The notes beneath the pieces were generated by a model, which saw nothing but the letters and a program-made list of their open reading frames with translations, did no database searches and was not told where the DNA came from. A DNA stretch of 64,000 nt, taken from NCBI GenBank assembly GCA_034359265.1, contig CP136892.1, positions 87,102,001-87,166,000 of the forward strand. The letters run 5' to 3'. Source of the stretch: Canna indica. Its lineage: Eukaryota; Streptophyta; Magnoliopsida; Zingiberales; Cannaceae. The position numbers and the translations under genes are program-made. Below, piece after piece: positions 13,242 through 24,500 of the stretch. Each line of letters begins with the position of its first letter. Position 1 is the first letter of the stretch.

Positions 13242-13589
13242 TTGGCCGGTATGCTTTTTTCGTACTGGCTCGTATCGTGTGTCGGTACGGTACGGTACCC
13301 GTACATACTGGTACCGGTATTTTAAACCATGGATAATAGTAAAATATGCTTCTAAGTTGCAAAAATGAGTACCATATGGTGGCTTACCAGTTGCAGTAGT
13401 TATAGAGTAACTCTGCTTGCAAAATTTGCATCTACGACTCTTTCCATCAGGAGCTGTTTCAAAAAACCTTAAATACAGCGAAGTCATGGATTTTTTTCTT
13501 GGTTTCAACGATGGCCCAGCATTTCCTTTCTCTGACAAGCACAATGCAACATCTGCAATTGCTACTGACGGACCAATCTCCATGTCCAT
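10631..13589 (-). CDS. BED-finger, hAT-transposase-derived protein (DAYSLEEPER/RICESLEEPER type)
   Basis: Likely domesticated hAT transposase, presumably a nuclear DNA-binding protein. Three in-phase coding exons read leftward: 13589-13388, 12471-11609 and 11524-10631, with GT-AG introns, giving 652 aa and no internal stop. The BED zinc finger is split by the first intron (C54, C57, H73, H78). The hAT core follows: the first acidic residue is D187 in TLDFWSS and the second D253 in CTNDN. The usual CxxH appears as CAAQ (C281, Q284). The dimerisation region is near residues 540-600 with WWKVNSTRYPRLSVMARDYLA. Where active hATs have ASE-x-x-F this protein has EPD-E-L-F, so the expected catalytic Glu aligns with D589. 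Full-length coding capacity with altered catalytic motifs suggests selection for a host role rather than transposition. An inactivated but young element copy is the alternative. Upstream exons may extend it (see 16754-17025). Confidence 0.85.
12946..13331. mobile_element. hAT-type MITE, 386 bp, inside an intron of the hAT-derived gene
   Basis: Exact 8-bp target duplication GATAATAG flanks the element (12938-12945 and 13332-13339), the length made by hAT transposases. Termini are inverted: CATGGTTTCAAATAC on the left and, reversed, CATGGTTTAAAATAC on the right. The interior is rich in CCGGTAT/GTACCG units and has a perfect 14-bp stem, GAGATACCCGGTAT with its complement around a 6-base loop, near 13018-13051. 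An A25 run at 13217-13241 is also inside. It has no coding capacity, so it would need a transposase in trans. Confidence 0.88.
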
Positions 13590-15552
13590 TATTGTCTAAT
13601 TTTCCACCTTTGTCAGAACAAATTTATCAGAACAGTGGAAAACCACCTTGAAGTTATAAATAGATAACAAACATTTTATAGTAACTATGATCAACAAAAA
13701 AAATCATTCAATATTTTGAATAAGATCACCAAATAAATTTCATGTAGATTACAGAAACATAAGGCTTGAGATATCGTTATGCAATTTGCTAATAATTTCT
13801 TTTCCTATGCCTGCAGTCCAAAATACAAGGTAGTTCTCATTTTACAGAGAGATCAAAATACATAGATTGATTTTTTTGAACTAAAAAATAAATAGATGGT
13901 GAGAAGAAAAAACAAATCTTTTTTAGCTGAAGATTTTTGGGGATGGGAAGAGAAAGATCAAATGAGACCTATAGATAGTAAAAAGCAGACATGTTGATGT
14001 CAAAATTGATGAGAGAAGACAATTTAAAAATAGCACCATGCTCTCACCAAAGCAAGATTTGAGGAGAGACAGAATGTGGAGTTCTATGTTTGCAAGTTAA
14101 ATAGGCAGTTTCAAAGATCTAAGAAGGTGAATGCAGAAATTTATGATTAGGTGCATACATGATGCCATAAGATGACACCATTCTTCTTATCGCCGCCACC
14201 TACAGTGGATATTTATTGTTTCATGAAACAAATATCTAACTTATGTTAGGGAATAACCCAAACAATCCAGTGGAAGTTGTAAGTAGTCCATACTAGAATG
14301 ATTAGGTGCACTTGTAGATCACATGCGTGATACCATAATTCAGTGAACATTAATTGTTGGAGATGGGATTTCACTTCAGGTGCTAGTGCTACTTGCACCA
14401 AACCCATTTAATCTTACTATGATTCACTATAACCCAGAAGTTGGTATATCCAACTATATCAATAGAATCAACAAAATAAGATAGAGCAAAGATCCAACAG
14501 AATTGCATATATTAGTAGCCACTAATAGTTTTCAGATAGCCAATGCAATTGGATACAAGTAAAACACAAGGAAAAATCCAGCTCAAATGGAAATGAGAAC
14601 TATTAGTTTTAGAAAAATTGATCTTCTTCAAAAAGTCTGAAGTAAGATTCTTCAGAAACTGGTGATTAATTCATGCTTATATGTTTCCGAGACTTAGATC
14701 ACATTACCATAATTGATAAGGGGCTCAAACTTATAACATACTACTACTTATGATTGGATGAATTACAAAATCAAGAAGAACAAGAGTAAGCTCTCAAGAT
14801 ACACATGAACAATTTTCTCAAACTTATAACATACTTTCTTACTACTGTATCAGATTCTATCGATGCTGTTCAACGAAGATAGCATGCATAAGAATCCAGA
14901 AATAGTACGGCCATATGACATGCTTGGGTAAGAATATAGAGACACGATGACGCACACAATTTTATTTGCAAAGGCATAATAAATAAGAAAAATCAACTTG
15001 ATGCATCAAAAACCCTTTACCACACCAAATTTCTTTGAATACAGAAAAGATTCATGAGTAGTAATCCATTGAAATTTCCACCTTACTTATAGAAGAGCAA
15101 TTATATATTTTGAAACTTAGGAAAGAGAAGACAAGATATAACATAGCAGATGCTAAGCTTATACTTTATACTCAAAAGTCAAAACAACAAAAGAAAATAA
15201 GCAATAAAACAGCTGTGTAAGATGCCATAATGGCTATAAACATCAGTCTTCATGGTAAGAAAGTTGGTAACAACTATCATTAGGATGATACACTCATTGC
15301 ATGACATTGCTTCCAAAACATGGAGAAATTCAATATGGACTCTTGTCGTGCTAAACAAGTGCATAAGTAGAACTTTAGAAGTCTAGACCTGAACATCATA
15401 TCGCATGTAAAGTCTGCTAGAGTATCATTCAAACAATATTTTACTTGAATTATCAAACCTTGATTCTTCTCAGTAAAATTCAATACAGTATTTGATCCTA
15501 AGTTATTCCAACTATAAAATGCTGGTTAAGAAGCATCTTTAATTATTATGGA

Positions 15553-16194
15553 CAGGGGCGTATACACGTTGATAAATGGGGGGCATTTTGTCCCCCATTT
15601 TTTAAAAAGAAAATAAAAGATATATGTACTCGATCCGTATGTCACTAACCTGACCGAAAATTATGAATCCGAACCGGTAATACTTATCCATTCTCATTGA
15701 AAAACAGTGATGAAAATTGAAAACCCTTGCAAGTTACAACCGTCTTCTCATCTTCTCTACTCTGTCCCTGCCCCCATCTATCTTCGTTCATTTGTCTTGC
15801 TGGCTTATTTGTGATCGGTTTATTTGTCCTTCAAATTTCATCTTCTTCACCGAGCTTCACACTACCGTCTGTGGTTGGCTTATTTGTCCTTCAAATTTCG
15901 TTGTTTAGTGGTAAGGTTTTTGTCTTGCTTTTTAATGGTTAATTTGCATCTGAATTCTCGTGATGTTTTGATGAACTATTTCTTTCGATTTTCTTTTGTA
16001 GAATTATATATTTTGTTTCTCATTTGTTCATCTATGTATTTTGATTGTCTTATGTTAAAGGTATTTTTATACAATTATATTGTACCGTACCATGGGGGCA
16101 AGCCCCCCGCACCCCCAAATTGTAATTGAACATTCTAATTTCAATTTTAAATTTTTTTATGTCTCTCATTTTTAAAATCCTGCATAAGCCCCTG
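15553..16194. mobile_element. Non-autonomous hAT element, 642 bp
   Basis: Exact 8-bp duplication ATTATGGA flanks it (15545-15552 and 16195-16202). Termini are CAGGGGCGTATACA on the left and, reversed, CAGGGGCTTATGCA on the right, which match the CAGGGGC ends common in plant hAT elements. A second G/C-rich inverted pair lies just inside (near 15578-15597 and 16094-16116). A CTTATTTGTCCTTCAAATTTC-like segment occurs twice near 15819-15840 and 15879-15900. No transposase domain is visible; the open frames inside look incidental. It sits in the proposed first long intron of the hAT-derived gene. Confidence 0.87.
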
Positions 16195-16753
16195 ATTATG
16201 GACCATGGATTAGTACCATCCTAGATAGAGTAGATAGAGTAGCAACTCGAAAGGAAAAATAACTTATAACAGAGTAAAAACTAGAAAGGAGAGCAGAGAA
16301 AAGAATAGTGAAATCCATCAGCATTTATCAACCATACTGATGGCATGATATGTTCCATGTCTCAATAAAAGCATAAACTATAGTGCGTAGATGATTGATC
16401 AAAATGGTAAATTAAGTCGAATGAGTTAGTTAGTGACAAATATCAACTAAAAGAATTTAGGCATACCAGCTTCTGTTAACATTCATTCAGAAACATTAAA
16501 ACCCCATAAGGTTATTGTTTCTTGATTTAAATGGTTTTGGCCCTCAGAACAAATTCTCCATTCTATTCAAACGACATATGTTTCCAAGTTTCAAATGACC
16601 AAACTTCACAATAGTAAACAGAAATAAGTAAACAAAGTACTTATCACTATAGTTTTAACCTTGCATATACATAAAATTCGAAACAACGTGTGCCAGGAAA
16701 ATAGTCGACGACTGCACAACGCAAGCTACATATAAAATAGAACTTGGAACTAC

Positions 16754-17025
16754 CGGAGGTGGTCTATATGTGTAAGCGAGCTTAATTGCTTCAATGGCAG
16801 ATGCAACAACAAATGCTGTAGTTGCAACCTAAATCACGGACGGAGATCAGTAACCCCATCAGGACTAAATGCATGCAGTATCACCCAAAAAACTCGAATT
16901 TTACTTAACCATAATTTGTAAAACAATTGGCCCGTCTACACTGCAGCAACGTTCGTCAGTTTCCATCACGAAAACATTACTAACAGCTAAAGAAACGATG
17001 ACATATTTTTTACCTTAAAAAACAT
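16754..17025 (-). CDS. Candidate upstream coding exons of the hAT-derived gene (29 codons)
   Basis: On the minus strand an ATG at 17025 opens a 4-codon segment ending at a GT donor (exon end 17014). An AG-flanked exon at 16828-16754 continues it for 25 codons and ends at another GT donor. Together they read MFFKVATTAFVVASAIEAIK followed by LAYTYRPPP, phase 0. The BED exon can be accepted at 13595 (ATTAG before ACAATAATG), where two further codons join in frame with the ATG at 13589. This would give about 683 aa with an Ala/Val-rich N-terminus. Alternatively these are 5' UTR exons with an upstream ORF, or part of a separate small gene. There is no transcript evidence. Confidence 0.4.
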
Positions 17026-17330
17026 AGCAAGAGTGAGTGAAGAGTATAAGCGCAAGCCCGCTCAGCACTCCAAGCAGAAAGTCTCGGATCCTCTCCGGGA
17101 CATGGAAGGATCGACCAATTAGGGCTTCCAAAGACGGGATCGAACTCCACAGCAGCGCCCGATTCGTCGTCCGAAGGAGAGGGACGGCGGCGAGCGGAGG
17201 CGAGGAGAGCGCGAGCCGAGGCGGCGAGCCGATCGAAGCCGGATCTGAGCCGGATCGGAGCCAGGAGCCCCCTCCTCTTTTCGCTGGGGGAGACTAGAGA
17301 AGTCGACGCTTGGAAGCGAAGCGTGTGTTT
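17026..17330 (-). promoter_or_regulatory. GC-rich putative 5' leader/promoter of the hAT-derived gene
   Basis: This stretch is markedly GC-rich compared with the surrounding AT-rich DNA and directly precedes the candidate ATG at 17025 on the minus strand, as expected of a first exon and promoter-proximal region. A GC-rich open frame on the plus strand across it has no recognisable domain and is probably incidental. Confidence 0.45.
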
Positions 17331-17931
17331 TTGACGCCGTTAGCTACAAACGTTTTCGGCTTTGTTAATTTGGCGCCTGCTCTCTATGTCAGGAAGCGTA
17401 ATGCTACTTGATCGGCTAATTGGTTGGGCAAACCGGCTCGGCTAATTCACGCGCGAGAACATTTTGGCCTCAATTATTATTGGTAGGTGTGGGTAAATAA
17501 ATAAATATATTTATCGAAAATTCGTTTTTTCCCCATCATATTTCACTGTAAATTATATTCCAACTAGATATTTATATCTAATATATTTCTCCGTGTAATT
17601 TAAATTTTGGCTAATATTTGAATTTAATCAGTGATAAAACTTTCAACTTTGAATTATATATTTGAATTATATTATTTAATATATAATTTTGAAAAAGAAA
17701 ATTAAACGAGGATGTATTTTATGAATACCCAAAAAGTATTCCGGAGTTTGAATACTTTCAACTTTGTGAATTTAAATGAAAAAAATGAGTTATAATTACA
17801 AAGTTTTATTTTTTTGTCAATAAGTACTAAAATTTAAAACAATCAAGTATTCAAATAAGAATATATAATTCTTAAATTATATACAAATAATTTTAATCAT
17901 TTTTGAAAAGTTACGTAATTATTGCGTGAAT

Positions 17932-18400
17932 TAGGGGTGAGTGGGTTCGGATATCCTATATTTTTTATGATACTAGGATCTTATCATGTACACGATTGGT
18001 TATTAGGGTTTGGAATCGGACCCTACCATGTTGGAATTTCAAATCGGACCTTACCCGAAATCATAAGTTCCGATTTCGAACTCGATTATAGGTACCATGT
18101 TGGAACATATTCATTTACAGATTGTATAGTATAGATTCCAATAAGGTAGCATGTTGAAACCTAAATATTTACAACTTTCATAACATATTCCAAAAGTGGA
18201 ATCGGTAAATATACAAATTTCAGGTATCAATTTTGATTTCTGGTACCCGATGTGTTGGACCCCAAAATTGAAAATCAATTCTAACTTATTTCCTAATTTT
18301 TGTCTCAAATCCAATTTACTTCGAGTCTACTCGAAACCTACTCAATTAGGTAGTTTTCAACTAGTTTCGAATCTACTTAGTATCCATACACACTCATAGT
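17932..18400. repeat. Possible decayed MITE-like foldback
   Basis: The left edge reads TAGGGGTGAGTGGGTTCGGA. The right edge, reversed, reads CTATGAGTGTGTATGGATAC, a weak inverted match. The interior is full of GGTACCATGTTGGAA-type short repeats. No convincing target duplication, so the boundaries are approximate. Confidence 0.35.
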
Positions 18401-18704
18401 ATAAATATAATTATTTTCTATAATTAAATTAGGTGCATATTTATTTTATTTTTAATTGTTTTACAAAGGGTTGAAATGTAAAATAAAATAAAATTAGGAG
18501 CTTAAATATAAATGTGAAATCAATTGAAATAAAATCTTTAATCAGAAAATAGTTAAACTATAGAATTTTCAATAAATAGTTACTATAAATAGGTGCTTTA
18601 AGAATAAAAAATATTTTATGCATATGAAAATATTGAATTTTATAATTCATGTTTAGGAATTTCCCCAAAAAGCCATAAATTTAATTTCGGTCATTGATCA
18701 TATT

Positions 18705-19170
18705 TAGGAGTGACAATTTTATTCGCATATGCTAACTAAAAACCGCATTTGATCTATATCCGCAAAAAAATAGATATGGTTACAAATATGAATTTAGAAA
18801 ACTTATATACGTGCGGATACATATATAACTGTGGATCCGCACCGCCTATTCGCATCGCTGAATTACTATTTTGCTCATATAAGTTATTAATATATATAAG
18901 AGCTCTATGGTAATTTTATGTCAAGATAAAATTTGAAGTATATTATATATTTATTTTGAATCAATGAATTGGTAATTTATTAAAATTTTAAATTAAATAC
19001 GATGTGAATATTGATGCGGTGCAAATATCTGCATTTGAAGTGATGCAGATATGGATATTCATATTCACATTCGCATCCGTAGTAGATACGGATGTGCGAA
19101 TATGAGATACGGTGCGAATATAAATAATCTAATATTCGTATCGTATTCGATCCATTATCAGCTCTAATCA
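18705..19170. repeat. Possible decayed MITE-like foldback with GATACGGATG-type repeats
   Basis: The left part begins TAGGAGTGACAATTTTATTC. The right part, reversed, begins TAGAGCTGATAATGGATC, so the termini are imperfectly inverted. The interior right half repeats CGAATAT, GATACGG and CATTCGCATCCG-like units in both orientations. No exact target duplication was found. Confidence 0.4.
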
Positions 19171-21232
19171 CGCTGGCATGCAAAATTTCATATATTTTTT
19201 TTTCCATGGCACGATAGGAATGATTGGTTTCTTTCTGCTTTATATATTCTAACCGAATAAGAAAAATCTTCCCTATTTAGTCTTCCTTTTTAATATTTTA
19301 GAATCCAAGGAAGGCATCCTGTTATCCTACTTTGTCCTTTATTTAATTTTCGTTCCTTTTCTTGCCATAGTTTCTATTTTGACGCCGTCTAATAAATTAT
19401 TGCCTCCTTTATCAAATTCCATCTCTTGCTTAAATAAGAAGTAATATGCGGTTAATTATAAAAAATAAAATAAAATAAATTTTTAATTAAATTTTTAAAT
19501 ATTTAATTATATTACTAATTATATATTGAATTATTATTAAAATATTTTTAAAAAATTAATATTATTTTTTATAACCAAATAAATATTTAAATTTTAACTA
19601 ACTAAAATTAATATTATTTTCATTAATCAAACGTATTTTTGGATAACTGAAAATTAAAAATTAAAAATATTTTTTTGAAATCAAAAATTTAATTTTATTA
19701 AAATTAAATAAAAAAATAATTTTCGCCCATCGAACATCATCTTAAGTTCCAGTACCAACAAATTGGCTATAAATTAACATGACCCGCACATGGACAAATT
19801 GAGACAAAATATAAATTTATATCACCAGCCTGCTTTCCACGCTACAATCATTATTTCCCAATTCCAAAAAATAAATATTTCCCAATTCCACCGTGGCATT
19901 TTCTTTGCCCGTCGCATATTCCCATTCCACTGACATGGTAACTGAGTTGTCAAAAATGCCCTCAACTGTATCCAAAAACTGGATTTGCTTTCCTAACTCT
20001 CTCCCGGTTCGGAAGGTCATTTAGGACTTTTCCCTGTAGATAAGGCAGGGCATGATGCCGTGAAATCCAGCTGTCACACCGAAATGAAATGGCCAGATTA
20101 CCCTTTGCACTTTCTCCTTATTTATTGTTCCCAAATTAAAATTACGGCGCTCATTGTTTTATAGAAAATTTAAATCGGCATTTTCTTTTTCCCCTTTAAA
20201 TTAAATTTTTTAGATAAAATAATATTTAATTGAGTGGAATTGTTTCTTACACGCGTACTTGCAATTGACTATGACTTGGAAAATGCGCTTGAAAAGTCAA
20301 TGGGTTGAAAAGTGAGAGGAAGAGTAAAATTTATCAAAAGCTGAATCTATTTTCGTTTTTGCAATAACTAAAAACAAAAAACATGACGAAAATGACACTA
20401 GTTTTATGATTGTAGAATTTATTCTAAAAGTAAGAATAATTTATTCAACTCACGTTAGTAGTTTTTTTTTAAGATTCAGATATATAAGCATCGTATAAAA
20501 CATTTTAAAAAATAAAAACTAAAAATTGTTTTCCTCTTCAATATAATTACTATTATTAGGCAATGTTTTGTCCTTTATCTGCATTGATTATGAGTGTTTA
20601 CAGTTTAACTTTTGACTCAACAAAAAGTCAATCTTGACTTTAAGTAAAAAGTGATTTCTTTTGCTAAATACGAACCCAGTTTTTTGTTCTAATTCTAATT
20701 TATTGAGGTGTTTTTTAATATTTGATTTAAATTCCAAAAATCCAATCCAATGTTTATATGTTAAACAGTTTAAAAATCCTAAAATATAAATAAAATCACA
20801 TAAAATTCTCAAAATATTTTAAAAAGCAGAATGCTAAAAGAAGAAATATATATAATAAATTATAGAGAAAAAACTACCTGTGAAAAAAATAGTTTTTATA
20901 TTTTTTTGATGGGCTATCAATAACCAATTAACAAGGATGCAAATGTAAACTACATAGGCAAAGCCTAAATTTTGAAAATTTTGAAACATTAAAAGGTGGT
21001 AATGTTAATAAGAACAAAGGTTGAAGGTTGTATTTGTAATTTACCCCAATGATAAAAGGCAGTTTCCATGTGTGTGCAGGGGCAATTTTGTAAAAGTGAA
21101 AAGAACAGGAAGTGGGCGGCCATTAAAAGTACAGCTCAATCGCGTCGATAGAGAAAAAAGTAAGGGAAAAATAGCAAAAAAAGGGTTCTCTCACGCTCCC
21201 TCTCATCCGCTCGCTCTCTGTTTTTCCAATTC

Positions 21233-21498
21233 TAGGGTTTCGTCTCTGCTTTCTCCTACTCGATCCTCTGTCCATCCCTTGTTTCCCTGCGTTTTCTTCC
21301 CCCTGTCTCTTGTTGCTCGTCTCCGAATTAGTGGCCTAATGATCATTTCTTGATCCACTTCACCCTCTCCCGCTGGGCGAAGGAATTCCTCTTCGTCCCT
21401 CCGCTTCCACTTCTCCCTTTGTTGGCTTATCGCCACCAGTTTGGGGGTTAGGGTTTCTGCTTGCCGTTCCGGGGTACCCGGAGACCGTGATAGGGTTT
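21233..21498 (+). promoter_or_regulatory. Three telo-box (AAACCCTA) copies in the CRWN-type leader
   Basis: TAGGGTTT occurs at 21233-21240, 21449-21456 and 21491-21498, all on the plus strand within the ~300 bp before the start codon. Telo-boxes are established cis elements near transcription starts of many plant genes linked to proliferation, ribosomes and chromatin. Activity here is inferred. Confidence 0.55.
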
Positions 21499-21535
21499 AG
21501 GTTCCGGAAACATCGTCGAAGGAAGGGGATTTCTG

Positions 21536-24500
21536 ATGTTCACCCCGCAGAGGAAAGGGTGGTCGATTTCGCCAAGGATTCGCGACGCTGACGACAATGG
21601 GCTGAGTTCTGCGGCCAACCCTCGTGTGGGCTTGGGCGCAGCAGCCTCCTTGAAGGGTAAGGGAAAGAGCGTGGTTGAGGCACCGCCGCCTCCTCAAGGT
21701 TTGCTTGGGGAGAATGGTGGGGGTGCTGTTGGCGCCAGCGGGGAGGTGGAGGCATGGCGCAGTTTTCGGGAGGCAGGATTCTTGGACGAGGCAGCGATGC
21801 AGAGGAAGGACAGGGAAGCTCTTGTTCAGAGGATTACAGAGTTGGAGAAAGAGGTAATTATACATTCCTTCTTCTGCTTCTAGTTCTAGTTTGAGTTTGG
21901 AGATCATAATAATATTTGTTAGTTCTTATTGTTTCTTTTGAGGACATTAAATTCATGTCTTTCTACCTTATAATTGTATTAAGCTGGGCTTAGAAATATA
22001 CTACTTTAGTAGCCAAAATTTATGGTCTATAACCAGTTGTTTAGTCTTCACAGGCTGAAAGTAATATTATAGAGGCCTAGAAGGATCTTGTGGTCGATGT
22101 TCACACATTTTCTTTCAGTTGAGGGACAACACTTAGGATGAGAGCTAGGAAACAAAAGGATACACAATACTTTTTGGTGACATCATCACGCCTATTGACC
22201 TATTCCGAGAAGATAGTTGAGTTGTACCTTAATATTGAGCTTTTGTCCCTCATGTTTGCTTGACCTTATTCCATGAACTCGATTGTGTACTCAGTCCATT
22301 TTAGTTGACATTATAGAATTGAGTCATTGCCCTAGTTTATTTATAAAGTATATCTTAAGCACAAGCCTTGCACTAGCACTTATGTTTTGGCTTCATGATT
22401 TATATGATTGGGAAGTCCAAATTCTATCAAAAGTTGAACATATTTGTATAAAATTTACTATATACATGTAATTCTGTAAATAAAAATTGAGAATCTTTCT
22501 AATTTCCCAGATCTTTCCAATTGCAAATAAAATGAAAATATTAGTTCAAGTGAATGGTTGTTTTTTCTCCCTTTATTTTGAACCATCTTATTCTAGATAC
22601 CTTGCAATAACTAGACAAAACCAGTTAAACTTAAAGTGAAAACTGTGAAATGTTGAAGAGTCTGCATCACTTCTTTTATTTTTTCGGTGTAAGGTTATGT
22701 GAGTAGCAAACAAAAGACATTTGTCATATTGATTGAACAAATGTCCTTCTATTGATGTTTTTTTTGGCATGAAGTGTTGTAATGTTGTGGGATTTTTCTT
22801 ATTACTTTTGAGCGCCATATGACTCCATATGGTTTCATGATACATTGATACCATGGAAATCATATCACCTAAAATTTCATTGGTTTTGTCAAGAATCCTT
22901 TCTAACTTGTTAATTTTTTTTCCTTATGTCCTGTTTTTGTATAAATTTGATTTTTGATTTCGTCGGATACAACTATTTCCATTTTTTATATTGTCGTATG
23001 ATCCATTAACTTTGCAATACAATATCTTATATGCAGCTTCATGAGTATCAATACAACATGGGTCTTTTATTGATTGAGAAGAAAGAGTCAATTGCTAAAT
23101 ACGAAGAAGTTGCACAAGCTTTGGCAGAGGCTAGAGAAATTATAAAGAGAGAACAAGCTTCCCACATTATTGCGATCTCAGAATATGAAAAGCGTGAAGA
23201 GAATTGGCAGAAGGCCTTGGGGATTGAGAAGCAGACAGTTGTAGTTGTAAGATTTTGTTTAACTTTTAAATCTTCAAATTTTAATCACTATGCCTTAAAT
23301 TGCTATGTTTTGGGTGCAAGCGCATCATTTTTATATATCAATTGCCTTTTCGTCTATTACATTTTTGCCACATCTTTTTCATATAATGGGTTCTCTTTTA
23401 TTGATTAAATATCAATAGAATATTTAAGAATCACAAAAGGGTTATCAACTTCCTTTTCCTTATTTTATTGTATTGATTGAATTATGATGTTTGCAGCTCG
23501 AAAAGGATTTGCGAGAAGTGCGCTCTCAAATTGCAGAAGCCAAGTTTACGTCTGAAAAGAAGTTAGCTGAAGCTCAAGCTTTAGAGTCCGGCTTAGAGGA
23601 GAAATACCTGGAAATTGAAGGGAAGGCACACGCTGCTGATGCTAAGCTAGCAGAAGCAAATCGTAAAATTTCTGAGATAAACAGAAAATTGGATGATGTT
23701 GAGGCGCGCGAGAGGAAGCTCCAGAAGGAGTATTTATCTTTAACATCCGAGTATGTTTTCTTCCATGCTTTGGCTTTTTCTTCATGATTTCAGTGAATAG
23801 TTTCTTTGGCATGTTTTGTTTCTGAGGACAAAGTTCTTAATTTGATTGTTGTTATTAGACGGAAAGCACATGAGAAGGACCTCAATGAACAAAGAGAATA
23901 TTTGCTTGGTTGGGAGAAAAGGCTTCAAAATAGTCAGCAGAGGCTTGTTGAGGGGCAGAGGCTTCTCAATGAAAGAGAAGATAGAGCAAACGAGTTAGAC
24001 CAGATACTTAAAAAAAAACAAGCAGAGGTTGAAGAGGCAGAGAAAGTTATTATAGAATCTAAGAAATCCTTGAAACTAAATGAGGAAGATATTGGCAGAC
24101 GACTTAGTTCTTTAGCATCTAAAGAGAAGGTACATGCTTCTTTATTATTGGATTTTAGTTTAGTTACTTCGATGTGTCATTTATTAATCATTATCTGATT
24201 TCTCGCTTCATCAATTTTGGTTGCAGGAAGCAAACATCAAGTTTGAGAGTTTGGAGAAAAAGGAGAGGGACTTATTTGAAAAAGAAGAAATAATAAATGC
24301 TAGAGAGAGGGTGAGTTTTTAGCTTAACAATAGTAAGGCTCTTGTTGAAAAATTTTGTTTTTCATATTGCTGATTTTCAGTGCCAAGAACTCTATTGCAT
24401 GTCACTCTATGTTCCTCATTGGTATTAGATGAAATAAGGGAAAAATGGTTCATGTATGTATTCACATAGCACAACTCTGCAATGCACAGCTGGGCATGAG

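Larger units (their letters stand above)
17331..21535. other. Intergenic region with decayed foldback repeats
   Basis: AT-rich DNA between the hAT-derived gene and the CRWN-type gene, whose starts point away from each other. No gene is visible. Two candidate foldback repeats are listed separately. The last ~350 bp (from about 21190) is CT-rich with telo-boxes and looks like the transcribed leader of the CRWN-type gene. Confidence 0.55.

Noticed and set aside
15717..16129. Overlapping Leu/Phe/Ser-rich frames inside the 642-bp hAT element
   Set aside because: They arise from a CT-rich segment, overlap in three frames and show no transposase domain.
17037..17297. GC-rich plus-strand open frame of 86 codons
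   Set aside because: It lies antisense to the proposed first exon of the hAT-derived gene, is rich in Arg/Ser/Gly/Glu from GC bias and shows no recognisable domain.
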